Assembly: GCF_003143935.1 (NCBI RefSeq)
Contig: NZ_QFRX01000001.1
Span: 7,722,992 to 7,786,991, forward strand
Length of the DNA stretch: 64,000 nt
Origin: Streptomyces sp. Act143
Lineage (GTDB): Bacteria > Actinomycetota > Actinomycetes > Streptomycetales > Streptomycetaceae
Direction: 5' to 3'
The notes beneath the pieces are model-generated. The model did no database searches. It was given only the letters and a program-made list of their open reading frames with translations, and was not told the origin of the DNA. A program made the position numbers and the translations under genes. Shown here piece by piece: positions 7,544 to 15,483 of this stretch (within the stretch, counting starts at the first letter, position 1; the number at the start of each line of letters is the position of its first letter).

Positions 7544-8971
7544 CTAGGCGGCCTTTGCCGCGGGGAGCGGGTCGGCCCGGTGCATCGAGCCTGCCGCGCC
7601 CAGGTCCGCCAGCAGCGCCGACGCGGCCCTGTGCGCCGAATGCAGCGCCCCCTGGACCGTGCTGGTGTCCCGGTGGTCGCCGCACACGTACAGGCCCGCC
7701 AGCAGGCGCACCGGGCGGCGCAGGTCGTGCGGGGCGCGCATGGTCGGGACCGCCTCCGGGGTGTGGTGCACGGCGAGGGTCTCCCAGCGGGCCGTCGAGG
7801 TGCCGTAGAGGCGGGACAGGTGCATGCGTACGGCGGTCTCGACGTCCGGCGGGGGCGGGCCCAGGACCGTCGACGAGATCAGGGCGCGGCCCGCGGGGGC
7901 GCGGCTCGGGTCCACCTGGCTGACCACCGCCGTGTGCGCCACGGGGCCGCCGCGGTCCGCGTCCAGCAGCAGCGCGGTCCCGGTCTCCGGCGGCTCGTCG
8001 GTGGTGTGGTGGACCACCGTCACCTGGTGGAAGTCCGGTATGCGCAGGCCCGGCAGCAGCTCCGCGGCGGCGCGCGCGTCGGTCGCCAGGAGCACCGCGC
8101 GGCAGCGGAACTCGCCGTGTTCCGCGGTGGTCACCGTGTTCGTCGAGACCGAGGTGACCCGGACGCCGGTGTGCACCGTCCCCGGCGGCAGCGAGCGTGC
8201 CAGCAGCTCCGGCAGGACCTCGGCCCCGCCCTCCGGCACACCCAGCCGGCCGCCCGCGAAGGCCCGCAGCGCGAGGTCGGCGCACCGGCTGGACGTCGTC
8301 AGTTCCGGGTCGCACAGCAGGGCGGCGAGCAGCGGACGCAGGAACCCGTCGATCGTGCGGGCGGGCAGGCCGCGGGCGGCGAGGGCGCGGGCGGCGGGGA
8401 GCTCGGGGCGGGCGAGGAGGCGTTCGACGGGCGCGTTCGCGATCCGGGCCAGGGCGGCGCCGAGACGGGCCTGGTCGACGGCGGTGCCCAGCGGTGCGGT
8501 GCCGCTCCGGGGGACCGCCGCCGGGCGGGACGTGGGGCGGGGCGTGGGGCGGGACGTAGGACGGGGGGCGCTCGCCAGGGCGCGTACGGCGTGGAGTGCG
8601 CCCCTCGCGCCCCGCGCGCTCCTCGTGCTCCGCATGCTCGGTGCGGCGCTCCTCGTGTTCGCCGGGGTGGCGCCCGCGCGATGGTGGCGTCCGTCGCTGT
8701 GCAGCAGGACGCCGGGGGCGAAGGGGCGCAGCACCAGCCCGTCGAGCCCCGGCGTCAGGCGCAGTTCGGGATACGCCGTGGACAGCAGCTGCCCGATGCG
8801 GTCGAGCCGGAAGCCGTCGACCTTCTCCGTCGACATACGGCCCCCCACGCCATGGGCGGCCTCCAGAACTGCGGTCGTCACTCCTGCGCTGGTCAGCCGA
8901 TGCGCCGCGGAGAGCCCGGCGACCCCGGCTCCCACGATCACGACGTCCGCCTGGTACGCGGGCTCAAGCAC
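7544..8971 (-). CDS. FAD-dependent amine oxidase-like oxidoreductase
   Basis: A 475-residue flavoprotein starting at GTG 8971 behind GAGGAGGGG. The Rossmann dinucleotide motif VVIVGAGVAGLSAAHRL is at residues 8-25 and VLEAAHGVGGRM follows, as in amine oxidase, protoporphyrinogen oxidase and phytoene desaturase relatives. The C-terminal FAD-contact segment is LYVCGDHRDTSTVQGALHSA. The substrate cannot be told from sequence. Odd: about residues 88-150 hold a low-complexity Ala/Arg/Pro/Thr insert made from 12-bp DNA repeats (8526-8567), probably a surface loop. It converges with the TPR regulator; no operon partner is evident. Confidence 0.85.
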   Translation of the reverse strand: MLEPAYQADVVIVGAGVAGLSAAHRLTSAGVTTAVLEAAHGVGGRMSTEKVDGFRLDRIGQLLSTAYPELRLTPGLDGLVLRPFAPGVLLHSDGRHHRAGATPANTRSAAPSMRSTRSARGARGALHAVRALASAPRPTSRPTPRPTSRPAAVPRSGTAPLGTAVDQARLGAALARIANAPVERLLARPELPAARALAARGLPARTIDGFLRPLLAALLCDPELTTSSRCADLALRAFAGGRLGVPEGGAEVLPELLARSLPPGTVHTGVRVTSVSTNTVTTAEHGEFRCRAVLLATDARAAAELLPGLRIPDFHQVTVVHHTTDEPPETGTALLLDADRGGPVAHTAVVSQVDPSRAPAGRALISSTVLGPPPPDVETAVRMHLSRLYGTSTARWETLAVHHTPEAVPTMRAPHDLRRPVRLLAGLYVCGDHRDTSTVQGALHSAHRAASALLADLGAAGSMHRADPLPAAKAA

Positions 8972-9155
8972 GTGCCCCTCCTCGAGGTTTGCGCGGCCGG
9001 TGCAGACGTCATGCCCCCAACCGGCTCCGGGGATACCCGAGTTCGGCTTGAGGTTAAGGCCGTGATCGGTCAGGGACAGTCGCGCATCGACAGGGCACGG
9101 TCGCACAGCGGTCGCATACGGACGTCTTTTGTCAGTGCCGCGCTCCCGGGGTGTT

Positions 9156-10052
9156 TCACAGGGCGGCTTTCAGCGCCCCCTCGATCTCCGGGAACGCGAA
9201 GACGAACCCCGACTCCAACAGCCGCTTCGGCACCACCCGTTGGCTGCCCAGCACATCCCCGGCCATCTCCCCGAGCACGGTCCGCAGCACCGCCTCCGGC
9301 ACCGGGAAGAGCGTCGGCCGGTGCAGCACGCGCCCCATCGCCTCGGTGATCTCCCGGTTGGTCAGCGGGGTGGGCGCGGTGAGGTTGAACGGTCCCGACA
9401 GGCCGTCGGTGTCGATGAGATGCCGGATGGCCGCCACCTCGTCGTGCAGCGCGATGAACGACCAGTACTGCCGCCCGTCGCCCAGCCGCCCCCCGAGCCC
9501 GGCCTTGAACAACGGGAACAGCCGCCCCCACGCCCCGCCCCCGCGCGCCACCACCAGCCCGGTCCGGGTGAACACCGTTCGTACGCCTGCCTCCTGGGCC
9601 GGAGCCGCCGCACCCTCCCACTCCACGCACACCTCGGGCAGGAAGCCCTCGCCGGGCGGCGCGCTCTCGTCCACGATCCGGTCGCCGGTCTCGCCGTAAT
9701 AGCCCATCGCGCTGCCGTTGACGAAGACCCGCGGGGGCTCGTCGAGCGAGGCGACCGCCTTCGCGAGCGCCGCCGTGCCGTGCACCCGGCTGGAGCGGAT
9801 ACGGGCCTTGTACGCGTCCGTCCAGCGCCGGTCCCCGACCCCGGCGCCGGCGAGGTTCACCACCGCGTCGCACCCCGCGAGCCCGGCCGTGTCCACCTGC
9901 CCGCCCGCGGGGTCCCAGCGGACCTCGTCCTCGTCCCTCGGTGTCCGCCGCACCAGGCGCACCACCTCATGACCGTCCGCCGTCAGTGACTTCACCAGGG
10001 CACTGCCGATGAGACCGGACGCCCCGGCGACCGCGATTCGGGAAGGTTGCAT
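9156..10052 (-). CDS. TIGR01777 family NAD(P)-binding epimerase-like protein
   Basis: An extended short-chain dehydrogenase/epimerase-like protein of 298 residues (301 if the ATG at 10061 is used). The Rossmann motif IAVAGASGLIGSALVKSL is at residues 6-23. Family hallmarks include NLAGAGVGDRRW, SRVHGTAALAKAV, GYYGETGD and the C-terminal DUF1731-like domain (LGEMAGDVLGSQRVVPKRL). Its biochemical role is unknown; relatives have been annotated as cell division inhibitor SulA homologues without good support. It is divergent from the GNAT gene at 10128. Confidence 0.88.
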   Translation of the reverse strand: MQPSRIAVAGASGLIGSALVKSLTADGHEVVRLVRRTPRDEDEVRWDPAGGQVDTAGLAGCDAVVNLAGAGVGDRRWTDAYKARIRSSRVHGTAALAKAVASLDEPPRVFVNGSAMGYYGETGDRIVDESAPPGEGFLPEVCVEWEGAAAPAQEAGVRTVFTRTGLVVARGGGAWGRLFPLFKAGLGGRLGDGRQYWSFIALHDEVAAIRHLIDTDGLSGPFNLTAPTPLTNREITEAMGRVLHRPTLFPVPEAVLRTVLGEMAGDVLGSQRVVPKRLLESGFVFAFPEIEGALKAAL

Positions 10053-10127
10053 GACGCCCATTCTGCGCCCGGCGTGCGCGGAAAACCCGTCGCCGCGGAG
10101 TGTTGTCCTCGTCATAGGGTGGCGGCC

Positions 10128-10616
10128 ATGTCCGAGCCGTACATACGCTGCGCCCTGCCCGACGACGACGAGGAGCTGGGGCGTCTCGACCGCGCGACCT
10201 GGTCGCCGCTGCACGCGGTCATGCCCGAACCGCAGCCGCCCTACGAGCCGTTCTTCGACGAGCGGCACCGCCCCGACGACCATCTGGTCGCCGAGCTCGA
10301 CCGCCGCATCGTCGGTTATGTCCGGCTGGGATTCCCCACCTCGCTCGCCGCGAACGCCCACGTCCGCCAGATCCAGGGCCTCGCCGTCGCCGAAGAGGCC
10401 CGCGGGCGGGGCGTCGGCCGGGCCCTGATCCGCGCGGTCACCGAAGAGGCCCGCCGCCGCGGCGCCCGCCGCCTCACTCTTCGCGTCCTCGGCCACAACA
10501 CCCCGGCCCGCAAACTCTACGAGGCCGAGGGCTTCGTGGTGGAGGGCGTGCTGCCGGAGGAGTTCCTGCTGGACGGCGCCTACGTCGACGACGTGTTCAT
10601 GGGGCGAAGTCTCTGA
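10128..10616 (+). CDS. GNAT family N-acetyltransferase
   Basis: A 162-residue acetyl-CoA-dependent acetyltransferase. Start ATG 10128 lies seven nucleotides after TAGGGT (10115-10120), a leaderless arrangement. The acetyl-CoA binding motif A is QIQGLAVAEEARGRGVGRAL, and motif B is LRVLGHNTPARKLYEAEGF. The acceptor substrate is unknown. The 3' end overlaps the small antisense membrane protein gene at 10597-10716 by 20 bp. Confidence 0.9.
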   Translation: MSEPYIRCALPDDDEELGRLDRATWSPLHAVMPEPQPPYEPFFDERHRPDDHLVAELDRRIVGYVRLGFPTSLAANAHVRQIQGLAVAEEARGRGVGRALIRAVTEEARRRGARRLTLRVLGHNTPARKLYEAEGFVVEGVLPEEFLLDGAYVDDVFMGRSL

Positions 10617-10716
10617 CCTGGTCGGCTTCGGCGGCCGCGCGACGCCTGCGCACGACGCGGAAGAGCACGGCCCCCGCCACCAGCAGGGAGATCAGGAAGA
10701 AGACGGGCAGTGTCAT
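10597..10716 (-). CDS. Putative 39-aa single-pass membrane peptide
   Basis: The minus strand from ATG 10716 encodes 39 residues: a hydrophobic helix directly at the N-terminus (MTLPVFFLISLLVAGAVLF) followed by a strongly basic segment (RVVRRRRAAAEAD). This is a typical small inner-membrane peptide layout with the positive charges in the cytosol. It is convergent with the GNAT gene and overlaps its last 20 bp. No good ribosome-binding site is visible (GTACCCCTGGGC precedes the ATG), so it may be leaderless or not translated. Confidence 0.45.
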   Translation of the reverse strand: MTLPVFFLISLLVAGAVLFRVVRRRRAAAEADQVRDFAP

Positions 10717-10785
10717 GTGCCCAGGGGTACGCCGGTGCGGGCGCCCGGCCATGGCATTGGGCCGTACGAGGGCCCGGTCGGTCCG

Positions 10786-11427
10786 TCACCGGCCGGGTCG
10801 GTCCGTCAACAGGCGCATGCCGCCCATGAGTTCCCGCAGACAGCGCACGGCCAGCCCGGCGGGTGAGCCCGGCCCGGTCACGCCGGCGTCCGTCGCGGCC
10901 CAGGTCTCCAGCGCCACCCGGATCGCGTCGGTCGCCGCGGCGGCCGCCAGGCGTACCGCCATCGGGTCCGCGTCCGGCCCCGCGAGCCCGGCGATGATCC
11001 CGACGAGCTTCTCCTCCGACTCCTGGTTCACCCGGTACCAGACGGCCCGCAGCGCCGGGTCGGCCACCGCCGCCCGCAGCAGCGCCCGTGTCTGCAGCAG
11101 TCCCTCCGCCGCGCGTTCGTCGGACGCCGCCAGCGACTCCTCGACCGCCCGCTCCAGCGCGTCCGGGAGCCCCGCCCCGGGTTCCGACCCCGCCAGCAGC
11201 TCCCGCCAGCGGTCCGCGCCGCGCGCGAGCAGCGGCCCCACGGCGTCCTGCTTGTTGCGGAAGTACCGGTAGAAGGTGCGCAGCGCGACCCCGGCCCGCT
11301 CGGCGATGTCCTCCGCGGTGGTGTGGTCCGGCCCGCGCTCGGTGAAGAGTTCGGCGGCGGCCCGTGCGATGTCCAGCTGGGTCGCGGCCTTGCGGCGCTC
11401 GGTCAGTGAGGGCGGCTTGGTGCTCAC
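10786..11427 (-). CDS. TetR family transcriptional repressor
   Basis: A 213-residue regulator from GTG 11427. A TACGCT (-10-like, 11434-11439 on the minus strand) lies six nucleotides upstream, so the mRNA is probably leaderless. The helix-turn-helix covers about residues 15-60 (ERRKAATQLDIARAA, TTAEDIAERAGVALRTFYRY). The C-terminal half is the variable ligand-binding domain. It is divergent from the SDR gene at 11510 with only 82 bp between starts, the classic layout for a TetR protein controlling its neighbour and itself. Confidence 0.9.
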   Translation of the reverse strand: MSTKPPSLTERRKAATQLDIARAAAELFTERGPDHTTAEDIAERAGVALRTFYRYFRNKQDAVGPLLARGADRWRELLAGSEPGAGLPDALERAVEESLAASDERAAEGLLQTRALLRAAVADPALRAVWYRVNQESEEKLVGIIAGLAGPDADPMAVRLAAAAATDAIRVALETWAATDAGVTGPGSPAGLAVRCLRELMGGMRLLTDRPGR

Positions 11428-11509
11428 CGGGGAAGCGTAGCCGTTGCGCGTTGAACGACAGATTCCGCAGCAATGGCAAAACGTGCCACCAAGGCGTACG
11501 GTGCACTCC
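11428..11509. promoter_or_regulatory. Divergent leaderless promoters for TetR and SDR genes
   Basis: The 82-bp gap contains TACGGT at 11497-11502, seven nucleotides before the SDR ATG, and TACGCT on the minus strand at 11434-11439, six nucleotides before the TetR GTG. Neither start codon has a Shine-Dalgarno sequence. I see no strong dyad here, so the TetR operator cannot be pinned down. Confidence 0.55.
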
Positions 11510-12295
11510 ATGAACCGTTACGAGAACCGACGCGCCCTCATCACCGGCGGCGGCTCCGGCATCGGCCAGGCCACCGTGCTGCGCCTGCTCGCCGAGGGCG
11601 GCCGGGTGGTCGCCGCCGACATCAGCGAAGCCGGACTGAAGGACACCGCCGAGAAGGCGGGCGCGCACGCCGGACGGCTGACCACCGTCGTCGTCGACAT
11701 CGCCGACGAGACGTCGGTACGGGAGGCGGTGGCCCGCGCCGTCGACGCGCTCGGCGGCCTGGACGTGCTCGTCAACGCCGCCGGCATCCTGCGCTCCGCG
11801 CACACCCACGAGCAGAGCCTCGCCGACTTCGCCCGGATCGTCGCCGTCAACCTGACCGGCACCTTCCTGATGATCCGGGAGGCGATACCGGCCCTGCTGG
11901 CGGGCGACGCCCCGGCGGTCGTCAACTTCAGCTCCACCTCGGCGCAGTTCGCGCACCCGTACATGGCGGCGTACGCGGCCAGCAAGGGCGGCGTCCAGTC
12001 CATGACGCACGCCCTGGCCGCCGAGTACGGCAAGCAGGGCATCCGCTTCACCGCCGTGCAGCCCGGCTCCATCTCCTCCGGCATGACGGACGGCTCGGGC
12101 GCCAGCGGTCAGAGCGCCGGGCCCGGTCTGCCCGAGGACACCGACTGGAGCCTGTTCACCAAGCTCGCCCCGGCGCTGGGGGAGGGGTTCGCGGGCCCGG
12201 AGACCGTCGCGGGCGTGGTCGCGATGCTGGCGAGCGAGGACGGCCGGTTCATCACGGGCACGGAGATCCGCGTCGACGGCGGCACGCACTACTGA
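11510..12295 (+). CDS. Short-chain dehydrogenase/reductase (SDR)
   Basis: A classical SDR of 261 residues starting at ATG 11510. Present are the NAD(P) motif TGGGSGIG (residues about 12-19), NAAG, the catalytic serine in NFSSTSAQF and the YAASKGG active-site motif. An acidic residue after beta-2 (VAADIS) suggests NAD(H) preference. The C-terminal FITGTEIRVDGGTHY is typical. The substrate is unknown. It is probably regulated by the divergent TetR protein. The stop codon is 11 bp from the convergent MarP-like gene, with no room for an intergenic terminator. Confidence 0.92.
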   Translation: MNRYENRRALITGGGSGIGQATVLRLLAEGGRVVAADISEAGLKDTAEKAGAHAGRLTTVVVDIADETSVREAVARAVDALGGLDVLVNAAGILRSAHTHEQSLADFARIVAVNLTGTFLMIREAIPALLAGDAPAVVNFSSTSAQFAHPYMAAYAASKGGVQSMTHALAAEYGKQGIRFTAVQPGSISSGMTDGSGASGQSAGPGLPEDTDWSLFTKLAPALGEGFAGPETVAGVVAMLASEDGRFITGTEIRVDGGTHY

Positions 12296-12306
12296 CGTGC
12301 CGCCGC

Positions 12307-13491
12307 TCAGGAGGTGATCAGCTCACCCGTGTCCACCGGCGCCGTGGCGGTCGCCGCGCGCTCGGCGTCGGAGGCCACCTCGGCGGCGGTCAGGACGTAC
12401 CCGGTCTCGTCGTCGGACGTCGAGCGGGCGAAGACCACGCCGTACACCTTGCCGTCCGTGGTCAGCAGCGGTCCGCCGGAGTTGCCGGGCCGGACCGTCG
12501 ACCGGATCGAGTAGATCTCGCGGGTCACGCTCTCGTCGTTGTAGATGTTCTGCCCGTTCGCCCGGACCCGGTTGGCCACGGTGGCCGCCTGGAGGTCCAG
12601 GTCGCCGTCCTGCGGATAGCCGGCGACCACCGCGGAGTCGCCGCGCGAGGCACCGTCGTCGAACTTCAGCACCGGCGCCTTCAGGCCGGGCACGTACAGC
12701 ACGGCCACGTCCTTGTCCGGATCGAAGAGCACGACCTGTGCCTCGTACGACCTGCCGACCCCGCCGATCCGCACGCTCGGCCGGTCGATGCCGGCCACCA
12801 CGTGGGCGTTGGTCATCACATGCTCCCGGGCGTACACGAACCCGCTGCCCTCGCGGCCCTGGGTGCCGGAGGCGCCCTCGATCTTCACCGTGCTGACCTT
12901 GGCGGCGGTCGTGGCGGCGGCGGTCACGCTGTCGCCGGTGGGCTTGGCGACCCGGGCGGTGGACTCGTTCTCGAACGGGTTGAAGACCTGCGGGAAGCCC
13001 GCCTCGGTCAGCGCGGACGTGGCCCGCGAGAACCAGCCGGGCGTGGTGTCCGGCATCGCGTCCTGCACCGCGCCCAGCACCCGCGAGTCCCGGATCGAAG
13101 AGGTGAGCAGCGCCGACGAGGACGCGCCGAGCACGCTCGCGGCCACCCACGCCACGATCAGCACGGCGACCGAGTTGGCCGCGGCCCCGCCGATCCCGTC
13201 GGCGACCCTGAGCGGCCCCCGGTCCAGCTCCCGGCGCAGCCGCAGCGCCAGCCGCCCCGCCAGTTCGTGCCCCACCACGGCCGGGACCAGCACGGTCAGC
13301 ACCGCGGTCACCGTCGCCGACGTGCTGCCCGGTGCCACCAGGTCCATCATCCAGGGCAGCACCCACACCCCGACGATCGCGCCGCCCACGAAACCGGCGA
13401 AGGAGACACAGCCGGCCATGAGGCCGCGCCGGTAACCGGACGCCGCGTAGGCCAGGACGGCCGCCACCAGCACGATGTCGAGCAGATCCAC
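12307..13491 (-). CDS. MarP-like membrane serine protease (CvpA domain + trypsin-like)
   Basis: A 394-residue membrane protease from GTG 13491 behind AAAGGCGG. Residues 1-155 form a four-helix CvpA/colicin V production-like membrane domain. The periplasmic trypsin-like domain (about 190-394) carries the catalytic triad His in VMTNAHVV, Asp in PDKDVAVL and Ser in RPGNSGGPL. This is the architecture of Mycobacterium tuberculosis MarP (Rv3671c), a membrane protease involved in acid and oxidative stress through peptidoglycan hydrolase processing. The gene is divergent from a peptidoglycan amidase (13696), which fits a cell-wall role. Confidence 0.9.
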   Translation of the reverse strand: MDLLDIVLVAAVLAYAASGYRRGLMAGCVSFAGFVGGAIVGVWVLPWMMDLVAPGSTSATVTAVLTVLVPAVVGHELAGRLALRLRRELDRGPLRVADGIGGAAANSVAVLIVAWVAASVLGASSSALLTSSIRDSRVLGAVQDAMPDTTPGWFSRATSALTEAGFPQVFNPFENESTARVAKPTGDSVTAAATTAAKVSTVKIEGASGTQGREGSGFVYAREHVMTNAHVVAGIDRPSVRIGGVGRSYEAQVVLFDPDKDVAVLYVPGLKAPVLKFDDGASRGDSAVVAGYPQDGDLDLQAATVANRVRANGQNIYNDESVTREIYSIRSTVRPGNSGGPLLTTDGKVYGVVFARSTSDDETGYVLTAAEVASDAERAATATAPVDTGELITS

Positions 13492-13547
13492 GGAGCCGCC
13501 TTTCTCTCGGACCCCTTATTACGGGCGGGACGGGCCCGGTGATCAGC

Positions 13548-13565
13548 CGCCACGCGCGCGTGGCG
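13548..13565. repeat. 18-bp perfect palindrome in the marP/amidase divergent region
   Basis: CGCCACGCG followed directly by CGCGTGGCG forms a perfect dyad with no spacer. It lies 57 bp upstream of the MarP-like start and 131 bp upstream of the amidase start. It could be a regulator binding site or a small cruciform; no regulator gene is adjacent. Confidence 0.5.
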
Positions 13566-13695
13566 CCGGAACAGGCCACGCGTGCGTGCACACGGTGTCC
13601 GTGCCTCCGGAGAAACGCCCCGGACCAGGACGATGGTTCCACCGGGTGGCACACCACACATCGCGGACGCGGAAGATCGGGCCGAGAGTGGGACC

Positions 13696-14580
13696 ATGCG
13701 TGTCCGAAGAGCACGGGGAATACGACGCCGCCGCCCGGTACGCATACCGGCCCGGCCGCGACGGCGAAGCCGCCGTGTGCCGCTCCCGCTGGCATGCGTG
13801 CCCGGCGTCGCGGCCGTGGCCGCCCTGATCCTCTGCGCGACCGGCGTCGACCACCGCCCCGCGGCCCGCCCCGCACACCCCCTCGCGGCCCGCCCGGCCA
13901 CCCCGCACCGCGCACCGAAGCCGCACATCGTGCCGCGCTCGGCGTGGGCGGCGGGCACGGGCGAGGCGAACACCGCCGCCCGGACCCCGCCCCCCGCGCG
14001 GTACGACGACAAGGTCGTCGCCGTCTTCGTCCACCACACCGACTCGCCCAACGGCTACGACTGCGCGGACGCGCCCCGCATCATCCGCTACCTCGCGGCC
14101 GGCCAGACCGGCGCCCGCGACTGGGACGACATCGGCTACAACTTCCTCGTCGACCGCTGCGGCACCATCTACGAGGGTCGCGCCGGCGGCGTGGACCGCC
14201 CGGTCACCGGCGCCCACACCCAGGGCTTCAACCACCGCACCACCGGCATAGCGGCCCTGGGCACCTTCACGGCGGGCGTGACGGTGCCGCGGGCGATGAC
14301 GGACGCCATCGCGGCCCTCGCGGCATGGAAGCTGGGCCTGGCGGGCATCGACCCGCGCGCGAGCGTGCGGCTGCTGTCGAGCAACAGCTTCAGCCGCTAC
14401 GCCGCCGGCACCACCGCCACCCTCCCGGCGGTCGCCGGCCACGACGAGGGCTACATGACCAGCTGCCCCGGTGCCGCCCTCACGGCCGAACTGCCCCGCA
14501 TCAGGGACGAGGCGGCCCGCCTGCAAGGACGCACGCCCCCGCGTCCCGCCGAGGACGGGGCGGCGCCCCGGCGGGCATGA
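13696..14580 (+). CDS. Secreted N-acetylmuramoyl-L-alanine amidase (PGRP/amidase_2)
   Basis: A 294-residue exported protein from ATG 13696 behind GAGAGTGGG. The N-terminus is very arginine-rich, then hydrophobic (LPLACVPGVAAVAALILCATG), indicating a signal peptide or anchor. The catalytic domain runs from PRSAWAA to the end and carries the zinc ligand His in VFVHHTDSPN, HTQGFN, and a second His/Cys pair in AGHDEGYMTSCPG, as in peptidoglycan recognition protein amidases. It would cleave the amide bond between muramic acid and L-alanine. Divergent transcription from the MarP-like protease suggests functional pairing. Confidence 0.9.
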   Translation: MRVRRARGIRRRRPVRIPARPRRRSRRVPLPLACVPGVAAVAALILCATGVDHRPAARPAHPLAARPATPHRAPKPHIVPRSAWAAGTGEANTAARTPPPARYDDKVVAVFVHHTDSPNGYDCADAPRIIRYLAAGQTGARDWDDIGYNFLVDRCGTIYEGRAGGVDRPVTGAHTQGFNHRTTGIAALGTFTAGVTVPRAMTDAIAALAAWKLGLAGIDPRASVRLLSSNSFSRYAAGTTATLPAVAGHDEGYMTSCPGAALTAELPRIRDEAARLQGRTPPRPAEDGAAPRRA

Positions 14581-14691
14581 GACCGGGAAAGAGGGGGGAA
14601 CGGTTCACAGGCTTCTCGCAGCCGGCTCAACGGCCGGCCCGAGGCAGCCTCCCTACCGTCGACGCACACGCACTGACCGGAGGTGGGGAAC

Positions 14692-14901
14692 ATGAACAGC
14701 AGTCACACCGGCACCAAGACGTCCCGCGGCCCCTGGGCGGCGCTCTGCGCCGCCGCGGCCGTGGTCCTCGGCCCGGCCGCCGTCACGGCCTCGGCGCTCG
14801 ACCAGGCCAACGCCGCGCCGATGCACCACGTGGTGCTGAAGGCCGACCAGACGCAGGCGTACCTCCCGACGGACACGGCCCGCCGCAGGACGGCGGCCTG
14901 A
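14692..14901 (+). CDS. Small secreted protein (69 aa)
   Basis: ATG 14692 follows GGAGGTGGGGAAC, an excellent ribosome-binding site. Residues 1-45 form a Sec signal peptide with a hydrophobic core (WAALCAAAAVVLGPAAV) and a likely cleavage after ANA or NAA. Only about 25 residues would remain after processing (PMHHVVLKADQTQAYLPTD and a basic end). I do not recognise a family. The convergent DUF4240 gene ends seven bases away. Confidence 0.6.
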   Translation: MNSSHTGTKTSRGPWAALCAAAAVVLGPAAVTASALDQANAAPMHHVVLKADQTQAYLPTDTARRRTAA

Positions 14902-14908
14902 AGGGACG

Positions 14909-15427
14909 TCAGCCCCTGAACCGCTCCCACAGCTTGGGATACCGCTCCGCCAGCGCCGCGTCGTTCTCGAAGTCCACCGGCGTCCCCTCCGGCTCGGGCG
15001 CCGCCTGGGCGATGCCGAGGTCGGGGGCGACGGCGCCGGTGAGCTGTTCGTAGGCCTCGTCGGCGGCGTAGCCGAGCTCCTCCCCGTCGCCGTCGATCTC
15101 CTCGTCGAAGTCGCCGAGCAGGTCGGCCAGGGAGTCGGGCGCGTGCACGGCACCCTCGTACACCTCGCGGCCCTGCCCGATCAGCCAGCACCGGAAGGAG
15201 TCGAAGGCGTCGTCGCCGGCCCCGTCCAGGAGCAGCCAGGCGGCGCCCCACAGGTCCCAGGTGTACGCGCGGTTGTAGCGGGCCTCGAAGTGACGGGCGA
15301 AGTCCAGGACCATCTCCGGGTCCAGCTGGAGGAGCCGGTCCACGAGCAGGTCGGCCTGCTCCTCGGGGTCGCCCTCGGCGGCCTCGCGGGTGGTGTCCAC
15401 CAGCTCCCAGAACTCCGTCTCGTCCAT
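14909..15427 (-). CDS. DUF4240 domain protein
   Basis: A 172-residue acidic soluble protein from ATG 15427 (a GTG one codon earlier is possible). The N-terminal part MDETEFWELVDTTREAAEGD and the central WDLWGAAWLLLDGAGDDAFDSFR and FRCWLIGQGREVYEGAV segments match DUF4240, a family found widely in Streptomyces without known function. No partner gene is evident: the WYL regulator upstream is in the same direction with a 56-bp gap. Confidence 0.85.
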   Translation of the reverse strand: MDETEFWELVDTTREAAEGDPEEQADLLVDRLLQLDPEMVLDFARHFEARYNRAYTWDLWGAAWLLLDGAGDDAFDSFRCWLIGQGREVYEGAVHAPDSLADLLGDFDEEIDGDGEELGYAADEAYEQLTGAVAPDLGIAQAAPEPEGTPVDFENDAALAERYPKLWERFRG

Positions 15428-15483
15428 CACGGGTCCAGCATCGGCCCTGGACGGGTGGGGCGCACGTGGAGTGGGGCGGATTG

